Shown here: positions 12,046-24,722 of the stretch, one piece after another | Position numbering within the stretch: the first letter of the stretch is position 1 | Layout of the letters: every line of letters starts with the position of its first letter | NCBI GenBank assembly: GCA_958299035.1 | Contig: CATQJL010000305.1 | Span: 33,865,733 to 33,929,732, forward strand | Direction of reading: 5' to 3' | DNA length: 64,000 nucleotides | DNA from: Cylicocyclus nassatus | Lineage: Eukaryota; Nematoda; Chromadorea; Rhabditida; Strongylidae | Notes under the pieces: generated by a model | The model's database searches: none | Told to the model about the DNA's origin: nothing | What the model saw: the letters and a program-made list of their open reading frames with translations, nothing else | Program-made: the position numbers and the translations under genes

Positions 12046-14478
12046 ATGTCTCCAACGGTGGGGTTCTCAGATGTTTTCTTTGGCTCTTGGAGCCTCGAGA
12101 AAACGGATAACTACATGTCTCATTGGGTGCCAACTTCATATAAAGTAAGAACTTAACATGTTCCTAAATCGCTTGAGTTTCAAATTTTGTAATTCTTAAA
12201 CTGTTTGTTACTGTTCCAGGTAGCTGTCGCCTACTTGTTGGCAATTTATCTCGGACAAAAAGTAATGCGAAATAGGAAACCACTTGAACTTGATACGCCA
12301 TTAGCATTGTGGAATTTCATGTTTTCGTTGTTTTCTGGGGTGGCCGCCTACAAATTGATTCCTGAATTATTAAACGTGTTTAACAATGATGGATTTGTAG
12401 GTGGGTGACAATGACAAATTTTTTACCCATTTTAGCTTGCATATAAGCGCTTTAGCTTTCGAAATGTTCAAAAACATAAACCACCTTTCGAAATATCCTT
12501 AATGTGATTTACGATTTTTTTCCAAAAGCATTGAAGGATTATATTTGGCAGAGTTCGGAGTATGATACCAGAGTCCACTTACAAAATATCTCGACTCCGA
12601 AGTGCAAATGAACTACTTCCAAAATATATTGAGCTTTTTTGAACCTATAGTAGTAAAATAACCTCTCTTCAAAATAATTCGAACGTATGCAGGAAAAACG
12701 TTCTTTTTGCACTCTGACAAAACTTTCACATCAAGGATTTCTGCTGGGGGAACACTTTTCCACCTCTGTCAGCAAGATTTCAAAAATTATGTCGTTATGA
12801 CAAGTTCATGATATTCTACGATATGACCGTTGCATAATTGTCCCTCCTTTTCATTGATTTTATCGTACATTTGTGTAAGAGTTAAGCAGTTACAATAATA
12901 CATCAATCTGCTATTGGTTACTCAGCACTTTAATCTGATTTGTCAGGTGATTTAATGAAGCAATAAGCTGGGTCGCAGACCCTTGAATTAACCAAAGACT
13001 ATTACAGCAAAAACTTCAAATTACGCAATAACTGAGAAAACCACTGTTTTTAAACGATTATAAAAAAATATTTGTGGCTTTGTGTGATCTTGTTATTTGC
13101 ACAGTTTCTAGGCACATATTGCAACAATCACGATTATTACACAAATCCCTCTACGGGTTTCTGGGGATGGGCGTTTGTCATGTCAAAAGCTCCAGAACTT
13201 GGAGACACGATGTTTCTAGTTCTAAGGTAAGAAAGTTCTGCAAAAGTATTATCAGTGGAGACCACAGCAATCGCGACCTTGACAGAGTGCGATAAGCTTC
13301 TAAGATCTTTTTTTTAATCAAAATCATACAGTGTCCTTTTATCTATATTGTACTTAGTTTCACTTTTACTCAGTATTTCATTTGACAACTATTTTAGGAA
13401 AAAGCCCGTGATTTTCATGCACTGGTACCATCATGCAATGACATTCGTCTATGCCGCTATCACTTACTCAGAACATCAAGCTTGGGCACGATGGTCTCTA
13501 GCTCTTAACCTCACTGTCCATACTATTATGTACTTGTGAGTGAACATAGGACCCAAACTCAAAGAAGTTGTAAACAATTTTGTCCGTTTCAGTTACTTCG
13601 GAGTACGAGCGCTCAAAATACAGACTCCTCGACCAGTGGCGAAGTTCATCACCACTATCCAAATTGTTCAGTTTGTTGTACAGTGCTACATTTTTGCACA
13701 TTTGGTCATCATCAAGACCTATAATCAGATTCCCGACTGTGCTGTAAGGTAAGGCAATATAAGAAGAGTAGAGCAGTGGCGGTCTGAAGAATTATTTGGG
13801 AGAGGGGGGGAACAAAATTTTTTTCCGAATGCAGTTACGTCCTGCCAAAAAATGTTTGGGGGTGTTTTTCTGCAAGCCTATAACCTCGAAATATTGCGAA
13901 AGTAAAACAAATTTTTACAAAGCTAATGTAAGTCTCTAGCAAATTCATTTGAAGACTCACTTGCATCTTTGAACTTGTGTAGAAATTTTTCAATAATTTC
14001 GCGACCCATTTTCGCTTCCCCTTTCCCCCTTTTTAGGCCGCCATTGGAGTCCGGGTATAAGTGGATAGCTGACTTAGGCGGTACGGTCTCTAGCTAATAC
14101 CCAAGCAAGAGCTTATATGAACCATTCGCAGCCTAGACAACTCTAAATTCTCGCCGAGACCGTGTTGTTTGCAAGAGAATCAATCAGTTTCCCGATACGG
14201 CAGAGATACGTTTTGCATGAGAGTTTAGAATGGAATTTCTTTGGCGCAAATGAATCATTGGGGCTGCCGCAAGTACCTAAATTTCCTTGGACATTGCTTT
14301 TTCTAATGCAATGGTTGCTTAGTAATGAGGGGAAAGCAAAATCTGTCTTTTTTTCAGCTGGAATGTGTTGACAATTGGTGGACTCATGTATCTCAGTTAT
14401 CTCTACCTCTTTGCCGAGTTCTTCTACAATGCCTACATAAGAAAGCGATCACCCACGAAGACGACGAAAGCACAATGA
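12046..14478 (+). CDS. Fatty-acid elongase, ELO/ELOVL family (6 exons, complete)
   Basis: Condensing enzyme (3-ketoacyl-CoA synthase) of the microsomal fatty-acid elongation cycle, an integral ER membrane protein using acyl-CoA and malonyl-CoA. Exons are 12046-12144, 12220-12400, 13112-13226, 13398-13535, 13593-13748 and 14358-14478. All junctions are GT-AG, phases agree, and the 810 bases give 269 residues plus stop. The histidine box HWYHH is at residues 140-144, preceded by the family's KKPVIFMH. The motif PELGDTMFLVLR (about 121-132) ends exon 3 and completes its arginine in exon 4. A conserved RKPLELDTPLALWN stretch lies in exon 2, followed by alternating hydrophobic spans. The tail KTTKAQ is lysine-rich, as in ER-retained members. 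Length fits the ELOVL6-like nematode group (elo-3/4/5/6), but I cannot pick the orthologue. The start is the first in-frame ATG, three bases after a CAG. The reconstruction is strong; exact substrate chain length is unknown. Confidence 0.95.
13774..14046. mobile_element. Small TIR element (CAGTGGCGG ends) inside elongase intron 5
   Basis: The element begins CAGTGGCGGTC and ends CCGCCATTG, giving imperfect terminal inverted repeats, with a G-run near the left end and C-runs near the right end. The flanks GAGTAGAG and GAGTCCGG share only four leading bases, so any target duplication is decayed. It has no coding capacity. It sits in intron 5 (13749-14357) and accounts for nearly half of that intron. 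Confidence 0.6.
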
Positions 14479-16253
14479 TAATTTCTTTTGCCTCCAAGAG
14501 GACTTATGTGTTGAACATAATTTTTCACTAAATTCGTTTCACTCAAAAGGACATCTTATGATGCTGACGGTGTAGATCTCGATTGTAGAATGTTCGTAAT
14601 TAAGATTGGTAATTCATAGTCAGGTTCGTTTCGACAAAGTCCAAGTCATGTCTTGTTACGATTCAATATTGCCGGGAAGTAATGAAAATCTAGATGATTG
14701 TTTCTTATCTATTAACTCACCAGCACAAAAAATAAGAGCATCAACTGAGGCTGAAGCTTATCTGAAGCTGTCATTGTAATTACCGAGCGATTCCGTTGCT
14801 GAAAGCACTTAATTATAGATCGAACAACCTTGATTTTTTTGATTATTCGAAATTTAATGCTCCGATAACGTATTCGCTACACATGGAGAGACATTCCATT
14901 TCCAGCTCTTGGACAACCCACTACCTTTTTGAACATAACGCTCGAAGAAAAGAGATGAAAAGACAAGGTGGGTTTGGGCTCTTGAGATGGCAATCGGGTG
15001 ATGATGCCTTTGTTTCTTTGTATTTTGCATTTTCTCAAGCTCTAACTGATTTATATGTATCAGTACAAAGCTTTTGTAACAAATGTACAAAATTTTTGTA
15101 ACGATTTTGATAGAACTAAAAACAGTCCAAGGTTAAACCTTTGCAACGACCAATGATTAGTTTGCGATCCAAGAAAACCGTTATATTGACATTGACAGTT
15201 CTTATCTGGTGAGAATTAAATTTGCAAAGCAGCGAAAGAAAAAACTCGTTGAAGATACGTGAGCAGACAAGAGACATTACGTGCAACCGCAGTCTAAACA
15301 TGGAATCATTATCAGTCACTGATAAGTCGCTGGGAAAAGTGAACCTGTTCAACATTTTCGTCAACAAATTACACCTCTTCACGCTTAAAACAGCTAAACA
15401 TGAAAATTCTCTGCTTTCTGGTAAGGGTTGTTTCATCCTGACTGCACTGAGCGCAGTGACCGCAATGACTGCGATGACTGCAGCAGCCGTAGCACAGGAA
15501 TGCAGCAGTGATTTATGTAAACTGCTGTTACGAGTTTGACTTTTTTCAGAAACTAAAAATAATTATTACTTGTACATGAGTCACAAATGTATCTCGGAGG
15601 CAAACCAAAAGCCTATTAGAGCAAAGCGCATGCAATTTCTGAGTCCCAACACGAAAAGATGTACTGCTTGTTGCTTTGAGTTTTGAGAAAAAAAATTAGA
15701 ATATGAAGGTATCTGCGCGTTATCGACACATTGATTCGTAGGAAGCTAAAACACTGCTGAATTGTGGAGCATAGAAGTTTTTGAAAAACTACTGCAAGTC
15801 AGCAAAACTAGCAACTTCTGTTAAGAACACAGACTCCAAGATAAGATCTAGTAGGCAACACCATTAACACGCCCAGATAAAGCCGCTAAACTGTTACCGC
15901 TTCAACGCAGCAGCGCTGTTAGTGTGGTCAGTGCGGCAGCACGAAATACTAAGTGCGAGCCTACACTCTCTTTTTTGAAAAAAAAACTCTTATTTTACTG
16001 CAAATTCCGCGAACTATCACGAGTTGATTTTGTCCACTCTCTAAACTCACGAATGCGGCAAAAAAAAAAACGCTGGAAGTTATGAACCTTTGCTAATCAG
16101 CTTAGACTAAGTCCTGATATGAGTGAAAGTGAATTGTGCAGGTTTACATATTGACTCCTTCGGACCTTGTAGGCAATTGCCACTATCAGCTTCAAAGGAC
16201 GGTAATGCTGCGCAGCAGCAGACTTGTATTTCTTAGTGTACGAAATCGCTTTA
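14479..16253. other. Elongase downstream region, no supported gene
   Basis: No AATAAA is obvious close after the stop. A frame at 15222-15539 ends in an alanine/threonine-rich stretch followed by QECSSDLCK, which loosely recalls a secreted peptide, but the alanine part comes from a GCAGTGACC/ATGACTGC trinucleotide-like repeat. Confidence 0.35.
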
Positions 16254-16479
16254 GGGGCCGGGCATACTTCACGCGATTTCAGTCGCGACGCGATTTGGCA
16301 ATATTCACTGTCCATAACTCACTGTAAGCAAATTTTCAATGTACAGAAGATAGGGCATTTCATCAATTAGCCTAAGTTATACACATATGTATATGCAGCT
16401 TGATAGTGTTAAATCTGAAGACTTCTGGCAAATTGCCAAATCGCGTAGCCACTGAAATCGCGTGAAGTAGGCCCGGCCC
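16254..16479. mobile_element. GC-rich hairpin MITE (GGGGCCGGGC ends)
   Basis: The left arm GGGCATACTTCACGCGATTT and the right arm AAATCGCGTGAAGTAGGCCC are inverted, as are CGCGATTTGGCAAT and TTGCCAAATCGCG further in. The same CTTCACGCGATTT terminal motif is found in the nested element at 31594-31796, so the two belong to one family. Confidence 0.78.
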
Positions 16480-17360
16480 ACCAGGCAACCTTTGCCTTCC
16501 AGATGGTGTTTTGCAACTGCCATTATTCGCGGTGCTGTTTATACAGTACAGAAATCTTTGTGCCTAGTAATCGCAAAAATCATAAAATTTGTTGGTCCCA
16601 GCACCCATCTGCTAAGTGGATGTCAGTTATCTGGCTAGTATTTATATCAACATCGAAAACATGAAGCACGATGTTGAAAACAGCTAGTTTTCGAATCCAC
16701 CTAATAGCAAAAAATTGAGAGGTATTTTGGAGATAAAACCTCGAAACATTCCGGTATCGAGAAGTCGCGAATTTCGCTATGATGTTTATCTTACTGCTTC
16801 TATTTGAGGAAGAAGGTCCGAAAAGTCGAGTTACAGATGACTCACGCATACGTCTACTGATGTAGCAAGCATTAACACGGTCGAGCAAGAGATGTGCACA
16901 CAACCGCCGATATGACCCCTCCCCCCATTTTTATCGTTTGCTTACCGTAGACTGGCATAAAGGCTCCACCAAACATAATTATTAACATATTCGTAATTAC
17001 CAAATATCATCAAATCAAATAATCAATAATGAATAATTGTCAAATAACTCACGTTTACCAAGTTTTAGCGAATTCTGAAAGCTTCCATTATTGAGCCACC
17101 AAGTCAAGTGATCATTTTCAAACATTCTCAACTTACAAAAGGTGAATTAGCTAACTCCTTTTGTGCTCATCGCAAAGCACTACTCCCTATTTGCTAAACC
17201 TACGAATCTGCTTCAACTAAACATCGGACTATAGAATTAGGAGCCAGCCATCCATTTTTTGCTTACAGTGGTTGTGCTTCCACCAACTATTGCTTAAATA
17301 AAAAGGCGAATTCAGATTCACTTCTAGGAAGCTACGAGTTACTGGTTATCGAACTATATG

Positions 17361-18532
17361 TATTAGATTGTCCCGAAAGTTCTTCTTTACATTTTTGAAA
17401 AATCATAACTTTGCGCTATCTCAACGAATTTGGTTCGTTATATAGTAGGTCTTTCGCTTCCAGATGCTGTTTTGATAAACTATGGCTACGGACTGACTGC
17501 AGAGGTAAAAATAGAAAAAGAAGACCATATAAGCGTTGGTCATTTTAACTTACAAAGGAGAGTTCCCAAGTCAGCTCGCCAACCCGGATGAATATATATA
17601 CTATATACCATATACTATCACCGTAACGGGCTTGAGACGCTCATTCCAAATCTGCTTTCGTTTTCTGCGGAGCAACTTTCCGAGGGAAGGTATGAGCGTT
17701 TAAATGTCTAAATTTGTCATGTTCAAAGTGGCTTAAATCAGTTGAAAGCTGTAGAACAACACTTAAGTGAATTTCATTATCTGTGTTCCGTCCTTGCAAT
17801 CAATATACTTGAAACAAAACTGACAAATCACTTTCATGTGTTATTGTACAGGTTTCGCCTATTTTAACCCACTTAAAACATGACAAATTTAGACTTTTAA
17901 ACGCTCATAACTTCTCTAGGAAAGTGGCTCCGCAGAAAGGGAAAGCAGATTTGGGATCAGCGTTTCAGCCGTTACGGTGATACATGACTCATCCGGGTTG
18001 GCTTAGCTGACTTGGGAACTCTACCTCGTTAGGTCGCCAAAAATCTGGAAAGCTGCAGAAAAATCTGAAATCGTCAACACATAAGTTTTTTGACCTACTC
18101 TTTGCAGCTGTGAAAAGTTTGTCTTGTTTGAACGTCTCTTTCAAAAGTTACCAAACATCAGTTTACTACAGAAAACGCAATTAATTAATTTGTCACTTTT
18201 CTCGAAATAACTTTTTACAGACACTTGCAAACACGCACAAACTTTTCGGAGTTGCAAAGGCTAGGTCATAAAACATGTGTATTTGAGAGTTCAGATTTTT
18301 CTGCAGCATTCCCAATTTTTGGCGACTTAAGTTAAAATGACTGAAGCTTATAAGGTCTACTTTTTCTATTTTTATCTATGCAGTCAATCCGTAGCAGAAG
18401 ATATCAAAACAGCATTCGAAAGCAAAAGATCTACACTTTCTAACGAAAGTATAACGAACCGATTTCGTTCAGATAGCGCAAAGATACAAATTTTCAAATA
18501 TGAAACGACAGAACTTTCGGGACAACCCAATA
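17361..18532. mobile_element. Mariner-type hairpin MITE interrupted by another element
   Basis: TA-flanked, starting TTAGATTGTCCCGAAAGTTC and ending GAACTTTCGGGACAACCCAA. Its two sides are inverted copies of each other and resemble the element at 2532-3245. The left side is interrupted at 17553-18028 by an unrelated hairpin. Confidence 0.8.
17553..18028. mobile_element. Nested PIF/Harbinger-like hairpin MITE
   Basis: The termini contain GAGAGTTCCCAAGTCAGCT and its inverse AGCTGACTTGGGAACTCT. TTA flanks both sides (17550-17552 and 18029-18031), the 3-bp target size of PIF/Harbinger elements. Internal inverted segments (CACCGTAACGG, CATTCCAAATCTGC and AAACGCTCAT classes) make it a foldback. 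Non-coding. Confidence 0.75.
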
Positions 18533-21500
18533 TTTTGTCCGCTAAGATTTTCTAGATAAGTTAATGAATGGGACAACCCCAGAAAAGCTGTGGCTACCAC
18601 ACCTTTTCAAAAGTTCTGCTACACCTCATTAACCTTCTTTCAAAGCATTCAAATATCTGTGATTTTATATCGTTGCCACTGCTAAACTTTCTTTTCATAG
18701 AAATTTCATTCGTTTCTCCTAGGGAGAGAAATACTCGTTTTTCTTTAATTATGCGAATGGAAAATACTACGAATGTATTGAATTACGGTAACATGCTAGG
18801 TCTGCGCTTCTACGTTATGGTGAGGGAAGACAGAAGAATAAATGTATTCGATAGGCTAAATTTCGTAAATTTTACAAGTGATTTGACCCTAATTATTCTC
18901 TAATCTGAGAAATTGAAAGCGAAAAATGAAAGACGAGATTTTATCTTACCCTTAATTTTATAGTTCGGAAGTTATTTGAATTGGGATTCCCAATGTGAGT
19001 AGAGGAGTATTAGCACTTTGTACCAAGTGCAAAACAATTGGCTCACCTTTGAAGCAAAGTTAACATTTTCGAAAGTGACTATCTTACTTGCGTGACCCAA
19101 TATTTGGAAACCTCAGAATTCGCTGAAACTTTCCACAGGTGTTGCTCCACAATCACTGAATACGAAAATGATGCTCTTATCATTTACGTCTTTGATTATG
19201 CTTACTGTACGGTAAATATACGACGTTATGTCAAAACGCATAAAGCGCCTATCCGACATTGTTAACCATATTATATTATATAACATATAATATAACATGT
19301 TATACATACATACATACATATGTATATACATGTCAATATATATTAACACCAGTATTACCTCGATAGCGCCCTCCCCCTCTCCTCCTCCTCTCTCACTGTC
19401 ACTCAGCACGATCTCTCAGGTGGCGTGCCACACCCAGGCTTGACCCTGATTATCACTAGACTGACTTGAGACTTCAATTCCGCTGTCATCCTACCAAAGC
19501 ATTGACTATGCCTTGAGATCAAAGCAAAAAATCCTTGAGAATCCTTAATTAAATCCTTGAGAGCGATATGGATTGCGATCAGGTGGCTGGCATTTTCAGA
19601 GACAGATAAGCGTGCGATGTGAGCGTAATCGAAAAGTAACACGGCATCTCGATTTTTTTTTATTTTATGACTTTTCGTTTTTGTTCGACATAATCAGCCG
19701 TTGATCAACATCTATATAAGTGACGCCTACCGCACTGGCGGCCTGATAGCATCTTGCTTTCCTCGCTTGACTTCTTGAGCTGCGCATTACACGAATTTAC
19801 TAATTTCTAGCATCGTCTATTTTTTCATATGCAAAACAAAGTTTGGGAAAGCGTGATGCGTTCAACAGCAATGTGATTTGGGTATTTCCGATAGGCGCGA
19901 AGATTGAGATAGATGCATGGAAACAAATAGGACTCAAATCGTTTATTAAATGGAGTGATCCTTTGATCTAGCGATGAAGATTACGAGCGCTCGACGCCTT
20001 GGAAGGTTTTTTATGCTTAACCCTTTTTTCAGTGCCCATTACTTTTCATTCGAACAATTCAAAACGATCTTGCATTGGTGACATACTTAAGAAGCAATCT
20101 CTTTTACCATAAGTGTAGTTCCCCATTCTAGAATAACTGACAGAGTTTAGCGGAGGCTTTAAAGTAATAATTTACTGGGGAAAATCCATCCTCAAGCTTA
20201 AATTCATTGCAAGGGCACCCTTCGTCACAGATGTGCGAATTTGCAGCGAATTTGCAGCATTGCTGTAACAAACCGATTTTTTTATACTGATAGCCAACTT
20301 CCCAAACGTCTGTCAAAAATCTATCAAAATGAAAGCCTAAAATAATAATAAGTAATAAAGTCAAAATCTCTCCACAAATTCAAAATACTCATTCCTCCCG
20401 GCATGCATATGCAACTGAGACACACATATCGCCAAATTTACTTCTCTTGACTTCTGTGATTTTTGCAAATTATTCCACTCATAGTCACTGTTTTGTAAAG
20501 AAAAACCTACGTTTAATTAAGTGGTATTGGCAGACTGATACAAGAAAAAGCAGCTGTAAGTTTGAATTGGCTAAATTGCGAGTAGAGGAAGTGCACATGT
20601 TGAGCACTAACGTATAGAAGTTTCATTATCCATTATGAAGATTGTGATCTTTTGCGATTTTATGTAGATAGTTCAGGTCACACAGGAAAAGCTAAGCTAA
20701 TAGAGACCTTTTCAAATTATTCCAAATTGGAAATAGCAAATATCGCTTTAGTAGTCACAAATTGTCGCATTTCTATCGCGTCCGATTGCAGCAGTGGTAG
20801 GGATAAATTTACATTTGATCTTTCAAAATATGAGCTGATTTTGGAGTAAAAACTCTAAGACATTTGGCGCATTGGCCTCTGCATTGGCCTCTGCACGCAA
20901 CTGAAAACAGCTTCTGGAGCTTTCCTCCCTATGCTTTTGTACTTTCTTGAGACCGGACTCGCTGAGATTTGGAGAAACGGAACTGAAAATCCGACGGCAT
21001 GGTAGCAGAAGGTTGCCGCAACAGTGGAACATACATTACTGACTATTTCGCTAAAATTTTGTCACTTTACTTTTTGAAAACTCTACGGACTTAACACGCC
21101 TAATAATCAGGCTACTTCACCCTTCGAATAAGATACGCGCTGCACGGGACGAGGAACATCTACAAAGATGAAGAGGAGGAGATGTAGAGGAGGTGGAGAT
21201 GTGAAATACACAAAGTAGATGATAGCTTTTGGAAAAGTTTTGAAAGCGGTGGGAAGAGGAGAAAATGGCAGTAGTTTGTTTGATAGTTCGATTTGTAATT
21301 TTGACCAGCTCTTTGAACAAAATTCTACACAACCAACTTTTATCATAGAAATTCAGTGACGCTAGCAACTCAATGACCATAAGGAAACGATGTCCATTTT
21401 CCTTCTTACGCAGAAACGATATCCAGCCTATCCATGTGCCATCTGTGCCGAGTTCTGACATCAACCAAATCATCTCTCTTTTCCAAATTATTTTGTGAAG

Positions 21501-21710
21501 ACTATAAGCAATCCTACTGCTCTTAGTGATGGAAATTAGCTATCAAGTAAATTAGATTGAATCCAGACGATATCCTGTCTTATCTGAGTGCTGCGGAGCC
21601 ATGTCTTCCGAATACCAAGATTTGGAAGCTTATTGTCAACCCCTGAAGTTTTTCTAAAATAACTTTTAGAATGGCAGATACACACAAGATACTGCTGATA
21701 ATTATTATCT
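18533..21710. other. Intergenic stretch, no supported gene
   Basis: Contains the AT microsatellite listed and pyrimidine-rich patches (about 19370-19395). Nothing else is recognised. Confidence 0.4.
19262..19345. repeat. AT/ATAC-rich microsatellite
   Basis: Alternating TATAT/ACATA runs including several CATA repeats, low complexity. Confidence 0.8.
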
Positions 21711-22135
21711 ACTAGCTGGCTTACCCGGCTCCGCCGTATCCGGACCAAACTTGACACACATACACTTCGGGCCCCGGCGGATGTCACAGTCCACTTTTCG
21801 TTATCGATCGATGTCGATTTTACCGATTTTTATCGATTTTTTGCAGAGTTCACCTACAGGGCTAGGAGTTGGCACAGGGGGGGGGGGGAAGTGAGCATGA
21901 GGATTCCGAATAAAATATTAGTTTTCAGAATTATCGATTACTTTTATTGATTTTATCGATTTTTTGTAAATTTTGACATGCGAGGCTGGGATTTTGCACA
22001 GTGGGGTAATCGAGCATGCTGATTACGAACACAATATTAGTTTTCAGGATCGTACCGTAGTAGAAACTCGCCGAGATTACCATAAGTCTGACTTTTCCTC
22101 AAGTGTATTTGTATGTATCTTATATATAAAGCTGA

Positions 22136-22192
22136 ATGTCTGTTTGTATGTCTGTCTGTATGTCTGTCTGTGTGTATGTGTACGTATGTTCC
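22136..22192. repeat. TGTC/TGTA tetranucleotide microsatellite
   Basis: Repeated TGTCTGTATGTCTG-type tetranucleotides between the two large internal copies of the 2.2-kb element. Confidence 0.75.
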
Positions 22193-23140
22193 GAATAGAA
22201 AATTCCATTTCTGATGCGATCCGGACCAAACTTGGCACACATACACTTCGGGCCCCGGCGCGTGTCATAGGCTACTTTTCGTCATCGATCGATATCGATT
22301 TTATCGATTTTTATCCATTTTTTTGCTGAGTTCACCTACGGGGCTGGGAGTTGGCACAGGGGGGGTAATCGAGCATGGGGATTCCGAATACAATGTTAGT
22401 TTTCAGGACTATCGATTACTTTTATCGATTTTATCGATTTCTTTGCAAAGTTTGAGCTATGGGGCTGGGAGTTTGCACAGGGGGGTAATCAAGCATGCTG
22501 ATTGCGAGTTCGATATTAGTTTGGCGCTATTCGCTAACCGGGCCCCAAAATTTTTTTGTCGTAGAGCTTGCTCAGATTCGTGTATAAGGGTTATCTTACA
22601 TGCTGAGTACAGATATCACACTTTCGTCGCAGAAAGTCTCCCCATGTGGTTACGATGGGTGTACGGTAGGAAGTCAAAATCATGAATTAGGCTGGAGTTC
22701 GGTCCAGAGAACTTATTCGACATGCTGATTACGAATTTCATACTCTCTCTGCATATTAGGACCTCTTCATAGAGTTAGGGTGGTTATATACGGTGTGGGG
22801 TCGAAAACATAGATTTGCTTCAAACTTCGTCTAGGGTGGTCATTTAGCGCGCTGAACATAAATATTATGTCGATTTCGCAGGATGGTGCATTTTCTTGGG
22901 TTACGGTGGGTGTAAATGGGTCGAAGTTCCAGATTTGTTCAAAACCTTACCTGTAACGGTTCACAAGTATACTGCTTATGAATATGAAACTTCCTCGCTG
23001 TCATAACGCATTAGTGAAGTTATGGTGAGTTGCAGGATTTGAATGGACAGGGCCAATTTGGATTCCAGATATTCATGAAATGGGGAAACGGTCGTTTTGC
23101 ATGGCGGTCTCCAGCGCCATCCTGATAACCTGTCTTAAGT

Positions 23141-23397
23141 GTAACGCACGCGGCAAATCTTCCTCCCCCTGATTTGCTTAGGCAAAAGCCGCCGAAGGGT
23201 GTATCGCACGCGACAAATCTCCCTCCCCCTATTTCTGCTTGGGCAAAAGCCGCCGAAGGGTGTATCGTACGCGACAAATCTTCCTCCCCCTGATTTGCTT
23301 AGGCAAAAGCCGCCGAAGGGTGTATCGCACGCGGCAAATCTCCCTCCCCCTATTTCTGCTTAGGCAAAAGCCGCCGAAGGATGTATCGCGCGCGGCA
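23141..23397. repeat. 60/61-bp tandem array with alternating unit types
   Basis: Four units at 23141-23200, 23201-23261, 23262-23321 and 23322-23382 plus a 15-base partial. Units 1 and 3 share the TCCTCCCCCTGATTTGCTTA version and units 2 and 4 the CCCTCCCCCTATTTCTGCTT version, so the array is really two copies of a 121-bp dimer. All units keep GGCAAAAGCCGCCGAAGG. Confidence 0.9.
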
Positions 23398-24722
23398 GTG
23401 GTCCTATAAGGAAAGCATTACGGTCGTGGGAAACTTTTATACCACACGAATTGCCTCGGCCGCGGGGATTGAGCACGATATTCTTTGAACAGCACTTTAG
23501 GTAATTCCCTGCTAAGGTTTCAGGCAGGTTTATGATTTTTACCCGCTGCCACGCGATGACTATGATATTGTCATCAGCGGCTCAAATAACCCCCATATAC
23601 CGAGTTTGAGCATTTGAGCAGTTTGAGATCCGTCACGAAAACATTTTGGGGCCCGGATAGCCGAATAACGCCATCAGTTTTTAGAATTATCCTTACTTTT
23701 ATCGATTTTATTGTTTTTTTTTTGTGCAAAGTTTGAGCCACGGGGCTGGGGGGTTGGTGAGGAAGGTAGGTGAGCATACTGATTACTCACGCAGCGGGAA
23801 TAGGGAATGTAAAAGTGGGCACAGGTAAAGGTGTACAGGGATAGAAATGAAACCTTTATCATTTTTGACAGGGCCAGGCGGAGCCGGGTAAGCCAGCTAG
23901 TTACAAATAAGCTTAAGTCTCATCATGTCAAGTGCTCGCTTTTCAAACAGATCCCGAGTTGCAAGGTGCCGGAGGATTTCTAGAATAGGGACAAGACTGA
24001 TGAGAAGTAAAAAATTTGTTACAACGAGTTGAACACTCTGAAGTAATACGGGAGTTCTGGGCGTTGCGGAGCAAACAAGAGTTCATAATAACTTTGACTG
24101 AAAGCTCCCTATGACATGAATTTTTCAATCTGTTCCCGCGAAGCTCAAGACCATCGTATCATAAACGATATTGACCGGTGTTCTATGTTACTTTCTAGTT
24201 AACTAGGACTATCATAAATAGTGAATGTACAGATGAAAACTAACTTCGTAAAACTTCCAAAACTTGGGCGGGAGTTACCCTAGTTTCATGAGTACGAAAC
24301 GCACCTCTTTCATATCTTTAAGCAAGCAGCTCGGCTGCACTACTGTGCCTCGAAAAGACCGTTCTCCCACAAAATTCTTTTAGGTATGGAGCAGAAGGGT
24401 AGAGGGTTCTTTGATAGCTAAATTTCTTATTGTCCTCGGTGTGGCCGAAACGTGAAACTAGGGTAATTCAAAAATTAGCAATGGATCAACTCATGCAAAC
24501 TATCGCTCTCACATGCGATTACTGAGAGATAATCTGAATCTGCCTTGGATTGCCGTGCTCATATTTATGAATCACAGTGCACATATGCAAGTATCGTCTG
24601 CCATGGAGTAGGCGAAGGCGGCTCACTGCCGGCAGTTGCACTTGGAAGTCGATAACCGTCAACAATAATTCTGTGCAAGACACAGATTGGCCGAGTATTT
24701 TTTCTTTCATTCAGATTTGATA

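Larger units (their letters stand above)
21711..23901. mobile_element. 2.2-kb non-autonomous TIR element with internal duplications
   Basis: The left end ACTAGCTGGCTTACCCGGCT is matched inverted by the right end AGCCGGGTAAGCCAGCTAGT; the match extends to about 25 bases. Inside, a roughly 300-base unit (GACCAAACTTGRCACACATA, then ATCGAT-rich runs, then the GCTGGGAGTT/GGGGTAATC segment) occurs at about 21738-22048 and 22218-22520, with a partial copy at about 23678-23800. No transposase is readable. Confidence 0.78.

Noticed and set aside
11619..12110. 163-codon frame before and overlapping the elongase
   Set aside because: It overlaps the elongase first exon in another frame and covers the promoter-like region.
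23141..23397. CRISPR-like array
   Set aside because: Units are contiguous with no unique spacers, and the context is eukaryotic.
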